Below are positions 53,601-64,000 of a DNA stretch of 64,000 bases, piece by piece. The DNA is from Enterococcus sp. BWR-S5 (GTDB lineage Bacteria; Bacillota; Bacilli; Lactobacillales; Enterococcaceae), in NCBI RefSeq assembly GCF_016745255.1, contig NZ_JADOEQ010000008.1, forward strand, positions 119,834 to 183,833, in the 5' to 3' direction. Under the pieces are notes generated by a model, which was not told the DNA's origin, ran no database searches, and was given only the letters and a program-made list of their open reading frames with translations. Position 1 is the stretch's first letter. Each line of letters opens with the position of its first letter. Made by a program: the position numbers and the translations under genes.

Positions 53601-54003
53601 TGGTGCAATTTCACTGACACTTTTTCCAGGTGTTTTTCGCTCAGTAAGACAAACTGTCGAGGTCGGCAAGGTCTATTATGTGGAAGGCAAGGTCGAACGA
53701 AGCAATTACAATCAAGAGCTGCAGGTATTGGTTAATACAATTACGGAAGCAGCACCGCAGGAAGCGCAAATCAGCGAAAAAACCTGTTATTTGAAGATTG
53801 AGAAAACGGATGGTTCTCAAGAGCTTCTTCGGCAGGTAAAAGAGATTATTCAGAAGGCTCCGGGAAACGTTCCGGTAGTGCTGTTTTATGCAGATAAAAA
53901 GAAGAAAGTTGTATTGGACAAAAATTACTGGATTACTGAAAATGAAACGGTTGTGGAGTCGTTTTCAACACTATTGGGAGCAGAAAACGTTGTTTTCAAA
54001 TGA
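50674..54003 (+). CDS. dnaE: DNA polymerase III alpha subunit DnaE
   Basis: This 1109-residue C-family polymerase is of the DnaE type, not PolC. It has an N-terminal PHP domain (YTITSYSLLSSTIRIPEFVKKA, YLGIADINVLHGAVEFYE) in which several canonical metal-binding His residues are replaced, so PHP nuclease activity is unlikely. The catalytic core shows GAGRGSAAGSLVSYVLSITDVDP and PDIDLDIPDNRREQVLAYV with two catalytic Asp residues. HhH segments and a C-terminal OB fold (VRLLIYVKDVRAIRTKKGEQMAFVEGDD) end the protein. In low-GC Gram-positives DnaE extends primers before hand-off to PolC. AAAGGAGGG precedes ATG 50674. Confidence 0.95.
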   Translation: MVFPQLYTITSYSLLSSTIRIPEFVKKAKEYGYDYLGIADINVLHGAVEFYEACVKEDITPIIGMTIEYTPAISDRQVQLLLYAKNLTGYQNLMRISSLKMTNDGIFRLEDFSEFLTDLVVIMPADKGVINFLKERDKADVQREMSALLEAIDSAAFFIGTSFMCNPSTDSLLFDFIHSEQYSLVALQETRYLAREDGFALRVLEHIESGTAMKVDLKETEIDGPYYLRKPEEAQQQLQELISAESVANARSIAESCRFEMPLHQKLLPHYPVPDGREAGAYLRALCLECLPQRIAEVTDVYRERLEKELTIIHDMGFDDYFLIVWDVMAFAHQQKIVTGAGRGSAAGSLVSYVLSITDVDPIKYDLLFERFLNPERFSMPDIDLDIPDNRREQVLAYVQKKYGHYHMAQIATFGTMAAKMVLRDAARVFGLSQSESNRWSQAVPSTLKITLKQAWKESKKLVELVESSEANRLLFDTAVRLEGLPRHVSTHAAGVVISDRNLLELTPLQTGTNDILLTQFTMNDVEKIGLLKMDFLGLRNLSIIDNTLKSVKRVYNEELVLNEIPLDDEETLALFRKGETSGVFQFESAGIRNVLRKLGPTSIEDIAAVNALYRPGPMQNIDLFIRRKKGLEAIDYPDPSLQSILENTYGVIVYQEQIMQVAAKMAGFSLGQADILRRAISKKKKDVLDQERKHFVDGGVAQGYSEETADKIYDYIERFANYGFNRSHAFAYSFIGFQMAYLKVHYPAAFYAALLHSVRHNPNKIKEYISEARKNGINIIQPSINHSQYSFVLKSSTEIMFGFSSLKGIRRDFIQDMLNERKESGFYKSFDQFLFRIPAKWRKKENILPLIAIGAFDELIANRRQLANQLESKIQNIVYSGGSADLFETLELKEEEIQDYSLEERLAQEEQYLGVYLSGHPAEEYKKLAKLKQVLTINDVVENQAVRLLIYVKDVRAIRTKKGEQMAFVEGDDSTGAISLTLFPGVFRSVRQTVEVGKVYYVEGKVERSNYNQELQVLVNTITEAAPQEAQISEKTCYLKIEKTDGSQELLRQVKEIIQKAPGNVPVVLFYADKKKKVVLDKNYWITENETVVESFSTLLGAENVVFK

Positions 54004-54110
54004 GTTTCAGTAAATTGTACTGGACGCTTTCAACTTTTTTCAAAAATTTTAACGCTAACTCAAGACTTTTTGCACTATTAATGGTAAAATGGGTGACGTG
54101 GTATTTTTGA

Positions 54111-55139
<1,029 letters not shown>

Positions 55140-55205
55140 ACACTGGATGACTGTATATAGGCTTTAAAGCTTTTGTATAAAAAAATCGAATAGGAGCGTT
55201 TAGTA

Positions 55206-56963
55206 ATGAAAAAAACAAAAATCGTATGTACGATTGGACCAGCAAGTGAATCTGTTGAAATGCTGGTTGACTTAATGAATGCCGGAATGAATGTTTGTCG
55301 TTTGAACTTCTCTCACGGAGACTTCGAAGAGCATGGCAACCGCATCAAGAACATTCGTGAGGCAATGAAAATCTCAGGCAAAAGAGTGGCTATTTTACTA
55401 GATACAAAAGGTCCTGAAATTCGTACGAACGATATGGAAAACGGAGCGATGACGCTTAAAACAGGTAACACTATCCGTATTTCTATGGAAGAAGTGTTGG
55501 GAACAACTGAGAAATTCTCTGTTACTTACCCACAACTGATTGAAGATGTAAACGTTGGTTCACATATCTTACTAGACGATGGTTTGATTGATTTAGAAGT
55601 TACTGATATCGACCGCACTGCAAACGAAATCGTAACAACAGTTAAAAACGAAGGCGTTCTTAAAAACAAAAAAGGCGTTAACGTTCCCGGCGTTTCTGTA
55701 AACTTGCCTGGTATCACTGAAAAGGATGAAGCTGATATTCGTTTCGGTATTGGTCAAGGCATTGACTTCATCGCAGCAAGCTTTGTTCGTCGCGCGACTG
55801 ACGTAATGGAAATTACTAAGATTTTGGAAGAAGAAAATGCAACACATATCCAAATCATTCCTAAAATCGAAAACCAAGAAGGAATCGACAACATCGACGA
55901 AATCTTGAAAGTTTCTGATGGCTTGATGGTTGCACGTGGAGACCTTGGTGTTGAAATTCCAACAGAAGATGTTCCAGTTGCACAAAAAGAATTAATCAAA
56001 AAATGTAACGCTTTGGGTAAACCAGTTATCACAGCTACTCAAATGCTTGATTCTATGCAACGCAACCCACGTCCAACACGTGCGGAAGCAAATGACGTTG
56101 CCAATGCAATCTATGACGGTACTGATGCAGTAATGCTTTCCGGTGAAACTGCTGCCGGAGATTACCCATTAGAATCTGTACAAACAATGGCTCGTATTGC
56201 TGTTCGTACAGAAGAAGCATTAGTCGATCAAGATGCATTTGCATTGAAGCTTTACAGCAAAACAGACATGACAGAAGCTATTGGTCAATCTGTTGGTCAC
56301 ACAGCGCGTAACTTGGGTATCCAAACAATCGTTGCTGCTACTGAATCTGGTCATACAGCACGTATGATTGCGAAATATCGTCCAAGAGCACACATCGTTG
56401 CGATTACTTTCTCTGAGCAAAAAGCTCGCAGCTTGTCTCTTTCTTGGGGTGTTTATGCAACTGTTGCTGAAAAACCAGCAAATACAGATGAAGTATTCAC
56501 TCTTGCAACAGACATTTCTCAAAGAAACGGTTTTGCAAGTGAAGGTGACTTAATCATCATCACTGCAGGTGTACCAGTTGGTGAGAAGGGTACTACTAAC
56601 CTGATGAAGATTCAATTGATCGGTTCAAAACTTGTCCAAGGTCAAGGAATCGGCGAAGATTCAGTTATCGCGAAAGCTGTAGTTGCTAAAACTGCTGCTG
56701 AAGCAAATGAAAAAGCAGTAGAAGGTTCTATTCTAGTTGTTAAGACGACTGATAAAGACTACATGCCTGCTATTGATAAAGCTGTTGCATTGGTTGTAGA
56801 AGAAGGCGGATTGACTTCTCATGCAGCTGTTGTAGCAATTGCTAAAGACATTCCAGTAATCGTTGGCGCTGCTGACGCTACTGAGCTTGTTTCTAACGAT
56901 GAATTAATCACTGTTGACCCTAGACGTGGTATTGTTTACCGCGGCGCAACAACAGCTATCTAA
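55206..56963 (+). CDS. pyk: Pyruvate kinase with C-terminal PEP-utiliser-like domain
   Basis: This is a 585-residue Firmicute-length pyruvate kinase. The core has [74 protein letters not shown] and [25 protein letters not shown]. The last 80 residues are the extra domain homologous to the PEP-utilising mobile domain, with [11 protein letters not shown] including its His-bearing loop. AATAGGAGCG precedes ATG 55206. Codon use is highly biased, indicating strong expression. It is cotranscribed with pfkA and followed by a terminator. Confidence 0.97.
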   Translation: MKKTKIVCTIGPASESVEMLVDLMNAGMNVCRLNFSHGDFEEHGNRIKNIREAMKISGKRVAILLDTKGPEIRTNDMENGAMTLKTGNTIRISMEEVLGTTEKFSVTYPQLIEDVNVGSHILLDDGLIDLEVTDIDRTANEIVTTVKNEGVLKNKKGVNVPGVSVNLPGITEKDEADIRFGIGQGIDFIAASFVRRATDVMEITKILEEENATHIQIIPKIENQEGIDNIDEILKVSDGLMVARGDLGVEIPTEDVPVAQKELIKKCNALGKPVITATQMLDSMQRNPRPTRAEANDVANAIYDGTDAVMLSGETAAGDYPLESVQTMARIAVRTEEALVDQDAFALKLYSKTDMTEAIGQSVGHTARNLGIQTIVAATESGHTARMIAKYRPRAHIVAITFSEQKARSLSLSWGVYATVAEKPANTDEVFTLATDISQRNGFASEGDLIIITAGVPVGEKGTTNLMKIQLIGSKLVQGQGIGEDSVIAKAVVAKTAAEANEKAVEGSILVVKTTDKDYMPAIDKAVALVVEEGGLTSHAAVVAIAKDIPVIVGAADATELVSNDELITVDPRRGIVYRGATTAI

Positions 56964-56976
56964 TTTGCGTAAAAGC

Positions 56977-57014
56977 AAAGAGCACCGATACTCCTATGAG
57001 TATCGGTGCTCTTT
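56977..57014 (+). terminator. Terminator of the pfkA-pyk operon
   Basis: A 17-bp perfect stem (AAAGAGCACCGATACTC with its complement) with a tiny CTAT loop. The next 200 nt to the convergent ABC gene hold nothing I recognise. Confidence 0.93.
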
Positions 57015-57225
57015 AATCGTTTATTCTTGTAACAAAAGTGGATATATCCAGCCAATATCCTTCTATCCTGCTATCGTTCTTGGAACAGAAATAAACCTTT
57101 AACGCTCCTTACGCCTAAAAATCGAATTAACGGTGATCAATAAAAACTATTTCTTGAAGCAAAATATTTTTGGTCCAGCATCAGTTCAATATGACTGATG
57201 TCTCTCTAACAAAATCAGTATCACT

Positions 57226-58005
57226 TTATTTTGGGTACGCAGCTAATCGATTTCTGCCTAAAGAAAGAAGCTGAATGGGTTCATTATAGAAATCAGTTAG
57301 GATTTCTTCGTTGAATAACTCTGACCTTAATCCTTGTCTGACAATTTTGCCGTTTTTTAATAGTAACAGGTGTTGAAAGCAGGGAAGAATTTCTTCAGTA
57401 TGATGGCTGACATAAAGAAGTGTCGGACTATCCTTTGCTTCCGCAATACTTCGGATTTGTTCAAGCAGTTTTTCTCTGGCAAAAAGGTCCAGACCGTTAC
57501 ATGGCTCATCAAGAATAAGCAGCTCCGGCTCCGCCATCAGAGCACGACAAATCAACACAAGCTGACGTTCTCCCTGAGAAAGAATCTGATAGCTTTTTCC
57601 GATAAGCGAGGCGCCGCCTGACTGAATCAGAATGCGTTTAGCTTTCTCCATGTCCTCTTCAGAAAATCGTTCGTAGATGCCGATACTTGCAAACTTTCCG
57701 GACAAGATGATTCGCTCACTCGTATCATTTCCGCGTATCCGTTGTTGTAAAGCAGTACTTACCCAACCGATACGCCTTTGGAGGTCAGGGATGGAACTGG
57801 AGCCGAATGTTTGATCTAATACGGTAACTTCTCCTGACGATGGCCAAAGATAACCGGTAATGATTTGGAGCAGAAGTGTTTTTCCAGCTCCGTTAAGACC
57901 TAGAATGGCCCAGTGCTGGTGTTTTTCAACCGTCCAGGTGATTTCCTCAAGCAAAAGTTTTTTTTCTTTTATCAGTGAAACATTTTTACATTGAATGATA
58001 GACAT
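57226..58005 (-). CDS. ABC transporter ATP-binding protein (YlmA-like)
   Basis: This is a 259-residue stand-alone ABC ATPase. It has Walker A AILGLNGAGKTLLLQIITG, a Q-loop (RRIGWVSTALQQRI), the signature LSQGERQLVLICRALMAEPE, Walker B LLILDEPCNGLDLF and the H-loop LLYVSHHTEEI. It resembles YlmA/ModF-like ATPases whose membrane partner is not encoded beside them; no permease gene lies in this window near it. ATG at 58005 on the minus strand has AAGGTG upstream; a longer in-frame extension reaches into the divergent yceD promoter and is rejected. Confidence 0.9.
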   Translation of the reverse strand: MSIIQCKNVSLIKEKKLLLEEITWTVEKHQHWAILGLNGAGKTLLLQIITGYLWPSSGEVTVLDQTFGSSSIPDLQRRIGWVSTALQQRIRGNDTSERIILSGKFASIGIYERFSEEDMEKAKRILIQSGGASLIGKSYQILSQGERQLVLICRALMAEPELLILDEPCNGLDLFAREKLLEQIRSIAEAKDSPTLLYVSHHTEEILPCFQHLLLLKNGKIVRQGLRSELFNEEILTDFYNEPIQLLSLGRNRLAAYPK

Positions 58006-58106
58006 TGAAGCACCTTCTTTTTTTACTACTAGTGTAACATTAAAAACGAATGAGAGAACAAAAAAATATAAAATATGTATGAAAGAAAATGCGAGAGAAA
58101 ATTTCA

Positions 58107-58135
58107 TTGACAAAGGACAAATAGCCCTGTATAAT
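58107..58135 (+). promoter_or_regulatory. Consensus promoter of yceD-rpmF
   Basis: TTGACA (58107-58112) and TATAAT (58130-58135) are separated by exactly 17 nt, a perfect sigma-A consensus suited to ribosomal-protein expression. Confidence 0.9.
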
Positions 58136-58162
58136 AGCTTTTGTTGTGTAGAGGTGAGAGAG

Positions 58163-58717
58163 ATGAAATGGTCATTATTAGAATTAAATAAACATCGAGA
58201 AGTTCCTCTTGAAATAACAGAAGAGCTTGATGTAAAACAAACATTGATGGCTAGGGATAATCAAATACTTGATGTTTCCCCTGCAAAGGTAAATGGAATA
58301 CTCACAGTCGAAAAAAATGGGTATCTGCTGCATTATAATCTTTCTGTAGTAGTAACAGTGCCTTCTTCTCGTTCGTTGACACCAGTCGCTGTTCCAATGG
58401 AGCTGAGTGTTGATGAAGTATTTATGACAGAAGAGCAGTTTCGCGGGAAGGATGAGTTGATTTCAGATGAAGAAATCATCGTTCTTGAGAAGCCGACAAT
58501 CGATCTGACTGAGTCAGTAGAAGATAATATTTTACTGGCAATTCCGTTACAGGTGTTATCTGAAGAAGAGCAACAGAACAGTGACCTGCCAAAAGGTGCT
58601 GACTGGGAAGTAATATCTGAAGATGATTATTATGAAAAACGGGAAAAAGAAGCAACAGAAACTTTGGATCCTCGTCTTGCCAAGTTATCTGAATTGTTGA
58701 AAGATGATACAGAGTAA
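58163..58717 (+). CDS. YceD family (DUF177) protein
   Basis: This is a 184-residue DUF177/YceD protein, the family that precedes rpmF in most bacteria and is linked to 23S rRNA maturation. Motifs include the central VNGILTVEKNGYLLHYNLSVVVTVPSSRSLTPVAVPMELSVDE region, shortened here by the usual loss of zinc Cys residues, and the C-terminal DPRLAKLSELL. ATG 58163 has GAGGTGAGAG upstream; the frame upstream (from 57995) crosses the promoter and is not coding. rpmF starts 78 nt later on the same transcript. Confidence 0.93.
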   Translation: MKWSLLELNKHREVPLEITEELDVKQTLMARDNQILDVSPAKVNGILTVEKNGYLLHYNLSVVVTVPSSRSLTPVAVPMELSVDEVFMTEEQFRGKDELISDEEIIVLEKPTIDLTESVEDNILLAIPLQVLSEEEQQNSDLPKGADWEVISEDDYYEKREKEATETLDPRLAKLSELLKDDTE

Positions 58718-58795
58718 TTGGTTTGGTTAAGATTGGAATATATGGTGTATGATGTATAATCAATGCACTGATTTTTACAAGGAGGTGGAACAACA

Positions 58796-58975
58796 ATGGC
58801 AGTACCAGCTAGAAGAACTTCTAAAGCTAAAAAGGCTAAGCGCCGTACACATTACAAATTAACAATCAAAGGTTTGAACGCATGCTCAAACTGTGGAGAA
58901 ATGAGAAAAAGCCATCACGTATGTCCAGCATGTGGTCATTACGATGGAAAAGATGTAATGTCTAAAGAAGCGTAA
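58796..58975 (+). CDS. rpmF: 50S ribosomal protein L32
   Basis: This 59-residue protein begins [20 protein letters not shown]. It has two CxxC zinc motifs, [14 protein letters not shown] and CPACG, so it is the zinc-binding form of L32. AAGGAGGTGG lies 7 nt before ATG 58796, a near-perfect ribosome binding site. It follows yceD and precedes a strong terminator. Confidence 0.97.
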   Translation: MAVPARRTSKAKKAKRRTHYKLTIKGLNACSNCGEMRKSHHVCPACGHYDGKDVMSKEA

Positions 58976-58996
58976 AACATTTTTTGAAAATGTTTA

Positions 58997-59035
58997 AAAT
59001 CCCTCAGGCTAACCATGGAGCCTGAGGGATTTTTA
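58997..59035 (+). terminator. Terminator after rpmF
   Basis: AAAATCCCTCAGGCT pairs with AGCCTGAGGGATTTT, then TATTGT. The following 280 nt contain only a TATAAT box near 59262-59267 that probably belongs to the gnd promoter. Confidence 0.93.
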
Positions 59036-59321
59036 TTGTCTTTTTTACATTTAAACTTCATAAATACACAGGACTTACCATACTGTAACCCTTGGTAATA
59101 CATCAAGTGATCGGCAAATAATCTCAGAAGAGAAACTAGGCCAAAGTGAACTTGTACAAAGGAGCCAAATAATCAAGCGCTGCCAAGCCTTTTCTTATTT
59201 GATATATCTATAGAAAGCGATGATTTATCAAACGATTTTGTTTTCAATACCAGTAAACTAGGCTATAATGAAATAGATTATAAAGATTTATTAGGCTTTT
59301 TAGTAATTGGGAGGATGTATG

Positions 59322-60743
59322 ATGACAAAACAACAATTTGGTGTAGTAGGAATGGCGGTTATGGGAAAAAACCTTGCCTTGAACATTGAGAGCAGAGGAT
59401 ATTCTGTTGCGCTGTTCAATCGGACTGGTTCAAAAACTACAGAGGTAGTGGAAGAGCATCCGGATAAGAATTTCAAAGCAACATATACAATCGAAGAATT
59501 TGTTGATTCAATCGAAAAACCGCGTCGTATCATGTTGATGGTTAAAGCAGGTTTTGCAACAGATGCAACAATTCAAGAGCTGCTGCCTCACTTAGATAAG
59601 GGAGATATCCTGATTGATGGAGGAAATACATTCTTCAAAGATACAATGCGTAGAAATGAGGAGTTGGCTAACTCCGGTATCAACTTTATTGGCACAGGTG
59701 TTTCAGGTGGAGAAGAAGGCGCGCTTAAGGGACCTTCAATTATGCCTGGTGGACAAAAGGAAGCTTACGAGCTTGTGGCGCCTGTTCTTGAGAAAATTTC
59801 TGCTAAAGCAGAAGATGGCGAGCCTTGTGTAACATACATCGGTCCCAATGGTGCCGGTCACTATGTGAAAATGGTGCATAACGGTATCGAATATGGAGAC
59901 ATGCAATTAATTGCTGAATCGTATGATTTGATGAAAAACATCTTAGGTATTTCTGTTGATGAAATGGCTGAGATTTTCAACGAATGGAACCAAGGTGAAT
60001 TAGACAGTTATTTAGTAGAAATCACTGCTGATATTCTGACACGTAAAGATGATGAAGGAACAGGTCAGCCGATTGTTGACGTGATTCTGGATGCTGCCGG
60101 AAACAAAGGAACCGGAAAATGGACAAGCCAAAGCTCGCTGGATTTAGGTGTACCATTACCATTGATTACGGAGTCTGTGTTTGCTCGCTTTATCTCAGCC
60201 TACAAAGATGAACGTGTGAAGGCTGCAAAAGTACTTGCGAAGCCAGCAGCTTATCAATACGATGGTGATAAAAAAGAATTAGTTGAAAAAATCCGTGAAG
60301 CTCTATACTTCAGTAAAATCATGAGCTACGCTCAAGGCTTTGCTCAGTTACGTGTTGCTTCAAAAGAATATGACTGGGACTTGCCATTCGGTGATATCGC
60401 AAAAATCTGGAGAGCAGGCTGTATCATTCGAGCACAGTTCCTACAAAAAATCACAGATGCCTATGAAAAAGATGCAGATATTGAAAATCTTCTATTAGAC
60501 GACTACTTTGTAGACATCACAAAAAAATACCAACAATCTGTTCGTGATGTTGTAGCAATGGCTGTTCAAGCGGGCGTACCAGTACCAACCTTCTCATCTG
60601 CAATCGCTTATTACGATTCTTATCGTTCTGATCGTTTGCCGGCAAATCTGATTCAAGCACAACGTGACTACTTCGGAGCACATACGTATGAACGGACAGA
60701 TAAAGAAGGAATTTACCACTATAGCTGGTATACAGAAGAATAA
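59322..60743 (+). CDS. gnd: 6-phosphogluconate dehydrogenase (decarboxylating, NADP)
   Basis: This 473-residue enzyme of the oxidative pentose phosphate pathway converts 6-phosphogluconate to ribulose-5-phosphate. It has the nucleotide loop [27 protein letters not shown] for [44 protein letters not shown] with catalytic Lys, and [18 protein letters not shown]. Two adjacent ATGs (59319 and 59322) fit GGGAGG upstream; 59322 gives better spacing and the family's usual MTKQ-like start. A two-component system follows after 326 nt. Confidence 0.96.
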   Translation: MTKQQFGVVGMAVMGKNLALNIESRGYSVALFNRTGSKTTEVVEEHPDKNFKATYTIEEFVDSIEKPRRIMLMVKAGFATDATIQELLPHLDKGDILIDGGNTFFKDTMRRNEELANSGINFIGTGVSGGEEGALKGPSIMPGGQKEAYELVAPVLEKISAKAEDGEPCVTYIGPNGAGHYVKMVHNGIEYGDMQLIAESYDLMKNILGISVDEMAEIFNEWNQGELDSYLVEITADILTRKDDEGTGQPIVDVILDAAGNKGTGKWTSQSSLDLGVPLPLITESVFARFISAYKDERVKAAKVLAKPAAYQYDGDKKELVEKIREALYFSKIMSYAQGFAQLRVASKEYDWDLPFGDIAKIWRAGCIIRAQFLQKITDAYEKDADIENLLLDDYFVDITKKYQQSVRDVVAMAVQAGVPVPTFSSAIAYYDSYRSDRLPANLIQAQRDYFGAHTYERTDKEGIYHYSWYTEE

Positions 60744-61069
60744 TTAACTAAGACGTCGATTCTCTAACCGATCCAGTCATTTCGAAGCGGCTGTCAGTGC
60801 GTGAATCAACAAAGAAATTTGGTTTTTTACTATTCAATCTATATGAATATTGTGATTCCTATTGCGATTAATGTGCACGTTCTATCTAATTGAAAGAGCT
60901 GGCAAGATTCATATAGTTATTCCACTGACGGAAGGCCGGTACTTTTTGACTAGAAGTCGTATTTTGAAGTAATATGCTGCTAAAATGGATTTACTGGCTT
61001 TTTGTTAGAAAAGTGGGTATAATGAAAAAGCTGAAAAAAGGCTGTTATGAGAGAAAGGATAGCAAATCA

Positions 61070-61756
61070 ATGAGCAATATTCTAATTATTGAAGATGAAA
61101 AAAACTTAGCGCGCTTTGTTGAGCTGGAATTAAAACATGAAGGTTACAGAACAGAGGTTCATTACAATGGACGGACAGGTCTGGAAGCCGCTTTGAATAA
61201 TGATTGGGATGCGATTCTGCTGGATCTGATGCTGCCCGAATTGAATGGGCTGGAAGTTTGTCGACGTGTAAGACAGGTGAAAAATACACCTATTATTATG
61301 ATGACGGCTCGCGATTCTGTTATTGACCGTGTATCTGGTCTGGACCATGGTGCGGATGATTATATCGTGAAACCTTTTGCAATCGAAGAATTGTTGGCGC
61401 GGCTGCGTGCATTGCTTCGTCGTATTGATATTGAAGGCGACAAAAATATTGCGAAACAAACAACGATTACTTATCGTGATTTAACCATTGAGAAAGAAAA
61501 TCGTGTGGTTCGTCGAAACTCTGAAATGATTGAGCTGACTAAACGTGAATATGAATTGCTGCTAACCCTTATGGAGAACGTCAACGTTGTTTTAGCCAGA
61601 GATGTTCTTTTAAACAAGGTCTGGGGCTATGAAACAGAAGTAGAAACAAACGTTGTTGATGTATACATTCGTTATCTGCGTAATAAAATTGATGTTCCTG
61701 GGGAAGAGAGCTATATTCAAACTGTACGTGGGACAGGATACGTGATGCGCTCGTGA
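61070..61756 (+). CDS. OmpR-family response regulator (CsrR/ArlR-like)
   Basis: This is a 228-residue regulator. The receiver domain has [13 protein letters not shown] acidic residues, the phosphoacceptor Asp in [12 protein letters not shown] (residue 48), the Thr in IMMTARD, and Lys in YIVKPF. A winged-helix output domain follows, including [34 protein letters not shown] and [14 protein letters not shown] chose ATG 61070, with AAAGGAT upstream. The 326-nt leader region (60744-61069) has a TATAAT at 61018-61023 but no clear gnd terminator. It overlaps the sensor kinase gene by 4 nt. Regulon unknown. Confidence 0.92.
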   Translation: MSNILIIEDEKNLARFVELELKHEGYRTEVHYNGRTGLEAALNNDWDAILLDLMLPELNGLEVCRRVRQVKNTPIIMMTARDSVIDRVSGLDHGADDYIVKPFAIEELLARLRALLRRIDIEGDKNIAKQTTITYRDLTIEKENRVVRRNSEMIELTKREYELLLTLMENVNVVLARDVLLNKVWGYETEVETNVVDVYIRYLRNKIDVPGEESYIQTVRGTGYVMRS

Positions 61757-63285
61757 AAAAGAACAATTTTAAGGAAATAGTGAAAAGAGAACTGAGAGGG
61801 CCCTCACTTACTGTAAAGTGGGCCCTTGCAAGTTCTTTCTTTATATTCGTTGTTTTTACCATATTTGCTGTAATCACTTATAAGACATCAGTAAACTTAC
61901 TGGTGAAAAAGGAACGGGAAAATGTTGAACGTATTGTGGCAGAGGTAACGAATCGCTTGTCCAATGCAGAGGCAGAACTGACTGTGACAGAAGTTTATAC
62001 TTCATTGAAGAACCCACCACCGGAAAGTACAGATGATCTTAGCCAAAGGACAGCTGTAGGTAATCTGCTTGAAATGGATAGTGTAATTGCTGAGCTTGGA
62101 ACTCCGGCGCTATATCTTTCTGTTTATGATACAAGCGGCGAACTGCTTTTTGAAACACAAAAGAAACATTTGAGGCTGCTTCAACAAGATAAGCAAGAAG
62201 CGGAGATACAAACAATTGATGACGAAACAGGCTTTTTAATAGTTCAACCGGTGCACTCGAAAAGTGCCAGAGAACAAGTAGGCTATGTTCAAGCATTCTA
62301 TGAGCTATCCTCTTTTTATGATATTAAGAATCGCTTGTTGTTCACACTTATCTTTTTAGAGCTGGTCTCGTTAATCTTAAGCAGCATTTTAGGCTTTCTG
62401 CTATCGTCTTATTTCTTGAAGCCGTTGAAGTTGCTAAGAGATACGATGGAAATAGTCAGAAAAAATCCACAGTCCGATGCACATGTACCGGCTATTGGAT
62501 CGAAGGATGAACTGGCGGACTTAGCTGGAATCTTCAATGAAATGCTAGATAGAATGAGAAGATATATTGAGCAGCAGGAGCAATTTGTTGAGGATGTCTC
62601 CCATGAGCTGAGAACACCGGTAGCGATTATCGAGGGGCATCTGAATTTGCTGAATCGTTGGGGGAAAGAAGACCCGGAGATTTTAGATGAATCATTGAAG
62701 GCGAGTTTACAGGAAATTGTTCGAATGAAGAGTCTGGTACAGGAAATGTTGGATTTATCACGGGCAGAGCAGGTGGATGTTCAATATTCCGATCGTACCT
62801 CCAATGCAAAAGAAGTTGTTTATCAAGTATTCAATAACTTCAAATTGCTTTATCCAGATTTCCGAATGACATTAGATGATGATTTGAGCTCTGAAGTAGT
62901 ATTAGGCATCTATCGTAACCATTTTGAACAACTATTGATTATTATCTTAGATAATGCAGTGAAATATTCTACTACGAGAAAAGAAGTACATGTTTCCATT
63001 TCCAAAACCTTTGGCGAGTTTGAAATAGCCATTCAGGATTTTGGCGAAGGAATCTCAGAGGAAGAAATCAATAAGATATTTGATCGATTCTATCGTGTCG
63101 ATAAGGCAAGAGCACGAACGAAGGGCGGAAACGGTCTGGGGCTGTCGATTGCCAAGAAACTGATAGAAAGCTATAAAGGAAGAATTGATGCAGAGAGTGT
63201 TATTGGTCAAGGGACAATATTCAGGATATACATTCCTATCATCAAAATTGCCGATAAAGACACCGAAACTTCAAATCAGCGCTAA
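61753..63285 (+). CDS. Sensor histidine kinase (ArlS-like)
   Basis: This 510-residue membrane sensor has TM1 ([22 protein letters not shown]), an extracytoplasmic region of about 150 residues with mixed alpha/beta character, and TM2 ([23 protein letters not shown]). HAMP is followed by the dimerisation helix [26 protein letters not shown] (phospho-His). The ATPase boxes are [14 protein letters not shown] (N), [21 protein letters not shown] (G1/F) and [19 protein letters not shown] (G2). GTG 61753 overlaps the regulator stop (GTGA), so translation is coupled. Its terminator hairpin spans the stop codon. Confidence 0.93.
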   Translation: MKKNNFKEIVKRELRGPSLTVKWALASSFFIFVVFTIFAVITYKTSVNLLVKKERENVERIVAEVTNRLSNAEAELTVTEVYTSLKNPPPESTDDLSQRTAVGNLLEMDSVIAELGTPALYLSVYDTSGELLFETQKKHLRLLQQDKQEAEIQTIDDETGFLIVQPVHSKSAREQVGYVQAFYELSSFYDIKNRLLFTLIFLELVSLILSSILGFLLSSYFLKPLKLLRDTMEIVRKNPQSDAHVPAIGSKDELADLAGIFNEMLDRMRRYIEQQEQFVEDVSHELRTPVAIIEGHLNLLNRWGKEDPEILDESLKASLQEIVRMKSLVQEMLDLSRAEQVDVQYSDRTSNAKEVVYQVFNNFKLLYPDFRMTLDDDLSSEVVLGIYRNHFEQLLIIILDNAVKYSTTRKEVHVSISKTFGEFEIAIQDFGEGISEEEINKIFDRFYRVDKARARTKGGNGLGLSIAKKLIESYKGRIDAESVIGQGTIFRIYIPIIKIADKDTETSNQR

Positions 63286-63305
63286 AGCTGATTTGAAGTT
63301 TTTTC
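63267..63305 (+). terminator. Terminator overlapping the sensor kinase stop codon
   Basis: AACTTCAAATCAGC (inside the last codons) pairs with GCTGATTTGAAGTT; TAA lies in the loop and T residues follow. Beyond it, 63306-63660 is AT-rich sequence with nothing I recognise. Confidence 0.9.
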
Positions 63306-63663
63306 TTGCTCGCAACAATCATTGTGAATTGATACTATCTAATATAGAAAGAACAGCTTTCTTCAGCCAAACCAATATAGCGAATATTGAGAGGTTTTAG
63401 AAGATAAACATATCAGAAAAGACGAATGGTCTTATCTACGTCATAACATTTGTTCGTTATCGAAAAAAAGCTGAAAAAAGTACGAATTAATAGTTGCATT
63501 TTTAGATAAGAATTGATATATTTATACATGTTCTGATTGCTGTCTAACAGCTCAGAAAAAAAGCTTTGATTTTTATCTTGACGAAGTCAATTCTTCATGA
63601 TAATATAACAAAGCATTGAAAAAATAGTAACAAAAAAATCAGTTTTATCAACAAAAAAAGTTG

Positions 63664-63692
63664 TTGACAAATAACAAGATTGTTGATAAGAT
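63664..63692 (+). promoter_or_regulatory. rRNA operon promoter P1
   Basis: TTGACA (63664-63669) and TAAGAT (63687-63692) are separated by 17 nt, followed by ATAAAAGTTGTT. Confidence 0.85.
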
Positions 63693-63763
63693 ATAAAAGT
63701 TGTTATGAAACAAAACAACAACAGCCAAGCAGAAAAAAAACTTCAACTTCTTCAAAAAAAGAG

Positions 63764-63792
63764 TTGACATCAAATCAGAACTTTGGTATGAT
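63764..63792 (+). promoter_or_regulatory. rRNA operon promoter P2
   Basis: TTGACA (63764-63769) and TATGAT (63787-63792) are separated by 17 nt, exactly 100 bp downstream of P1 and followed by the same ATAAAAGTTGTT start region. Confidence 0.88.
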
Positions 63793-63820
63793 ATAAAAGT
63801 TGTTGCAAGGCAAACAAGTA

Positions 63821-63843
63821 GACCTTTGAAAACTGAACAAAGT
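63821..63843 (+). promoter_or_regulatory. rRNA leader antitermination (boxA-like) segment
   Basis: GACCTTTGAAAACTGAACAA is the conserved leader segment found upstream of 16S genes in Lactobacillales and contains a boxA-like CTTTGAAAAC. The leader further holds an ACAGTC/GACTGT hairpin near 63938-63953. Confidence 0.55.
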
Positions 63844-63965
63844 AAGACAAACCAAATGTGTAGTATGTCTTGATTCAATTCAAGACAACAACATGATTTA
63901 ACAAGCAAGCAATATGCTAGCAAACAAATTGAGCGTAACAGTCGCAAGACTGTCAAGTTTAAACT

Positions 63966-64000
63966 TTTTATGAGAGTTTGATCCTGGCTCAGGACGAACG
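63966..64000 (+). rRNA. 16S ribosomal RNA, 5' end (truncated by window edge)
   Basis: The sequence TTTATGAGAGTTTGATCCTG and the following GCTCAGGACGAACG is the universal 5' end of bacterial 16S rRNA in its Enterococcus/Lactobacillales form. Only about 35 nt lie in the window. The exact mature 5' end is approximate. Confidence 0.95.

Noticed and set aside
54018..54032. CcpA cre-like site upstream of pfkA (TGGACGCTTTCA)
   Set aside because: It is two nucleotides too short for the cre consensus, and no better match is visible.

Overview
The window is low-GC Firmicute DNA, and gene content, gene order and the 16S rRNA 5' end point to Enterococcus or a close relative. Supporting blocks are dinG-ypmB-aspB-asnS, fba-murA-rho-rpmE2, pfkA-pyk, yceD-rpmF, and gnd followed by a two-component system and a ribosomal RNA operon. 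Almost all of it is ordinary chromosomal core. I see no prophage, insertion sequence, CRISPR array or tRNA gene. Layout: 1-3645 is the 3' part of a large SpaA-repeat surface adhesin. 3.8-9.2 kb holds trmK, a NIF3-like gene, pepT, a lipid-kinase gene and two membrane-protein genes. 9.38-12.96 kb is a thiamine-salvage operon (tenA-thiM-thiD-thiE plus a GFA-family gene) behind a TPP riboswitch and terminator. 13.3-16.7 kb has an amino acid permease and a large unknown protein. 16.8-22.8 kb is dinG, ypmB, aspB and asnS. 23.5-27.9 kb has an unknown protein, murC, a MaoC-like gene, a Bax-inhibitor-1 gene and a yjbR-like gene. 28.0-31.3 kb has a nuclease-helicase fusion and asparaginase. 31.5-34.2 kb is a cell-envelope operon (glycosyltransferase, phosphodiester glycosidase, small membrane proteins). 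34.2-36.06 kb is the unusual region: long palindromic repeats, yajQ on the minus strand, and a roughly 730-nt tandem array leading into yitT. 37.2-41.3 kb is fba, murA, rho and rpmE2. 41.5-44.7 kb has a membrane protein, a Rid protein, an AraC-type regulator and a HAD phosphatase. 44.9-50.6 kb has a cell-wall 5'-nucleotidase, a purine permease, an MFS exporter and a small membrane protein. 50.7-57.0 kb has dnaE, pfkA and pyk. 57.2-63.3 kb has an ABC ATPase, yceD-rpmF, gnd and a two-component system. Tandem rRNA promoters and the first bases of 16S rRNA end the window. The best candidate for something undescribed is the array at 35326-36052. It has about seven degenerate units of roughly 107 nt. 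Each full unit has hairpin A, an A-rich linker carrying AAAGGAG, hairpin B, and a linker carrying GGACCACC. Both hairpins show compensatory base changes between units, so RNA structure appears to be conserved. The last unit supplies the ribosome binding site of yitT. Full-length units also read as 36-38 codon ORFs joined head to tail by ATGA overlaps. I do not recognise the element. Other notable points are a SpaA adhesin with no LPXTG motif, a RecB-like nuclease fused to an Fe-S XPD-type helicase, an 11-bp-period direct repeat replacing a -35 box, and a possible ATT start codon.
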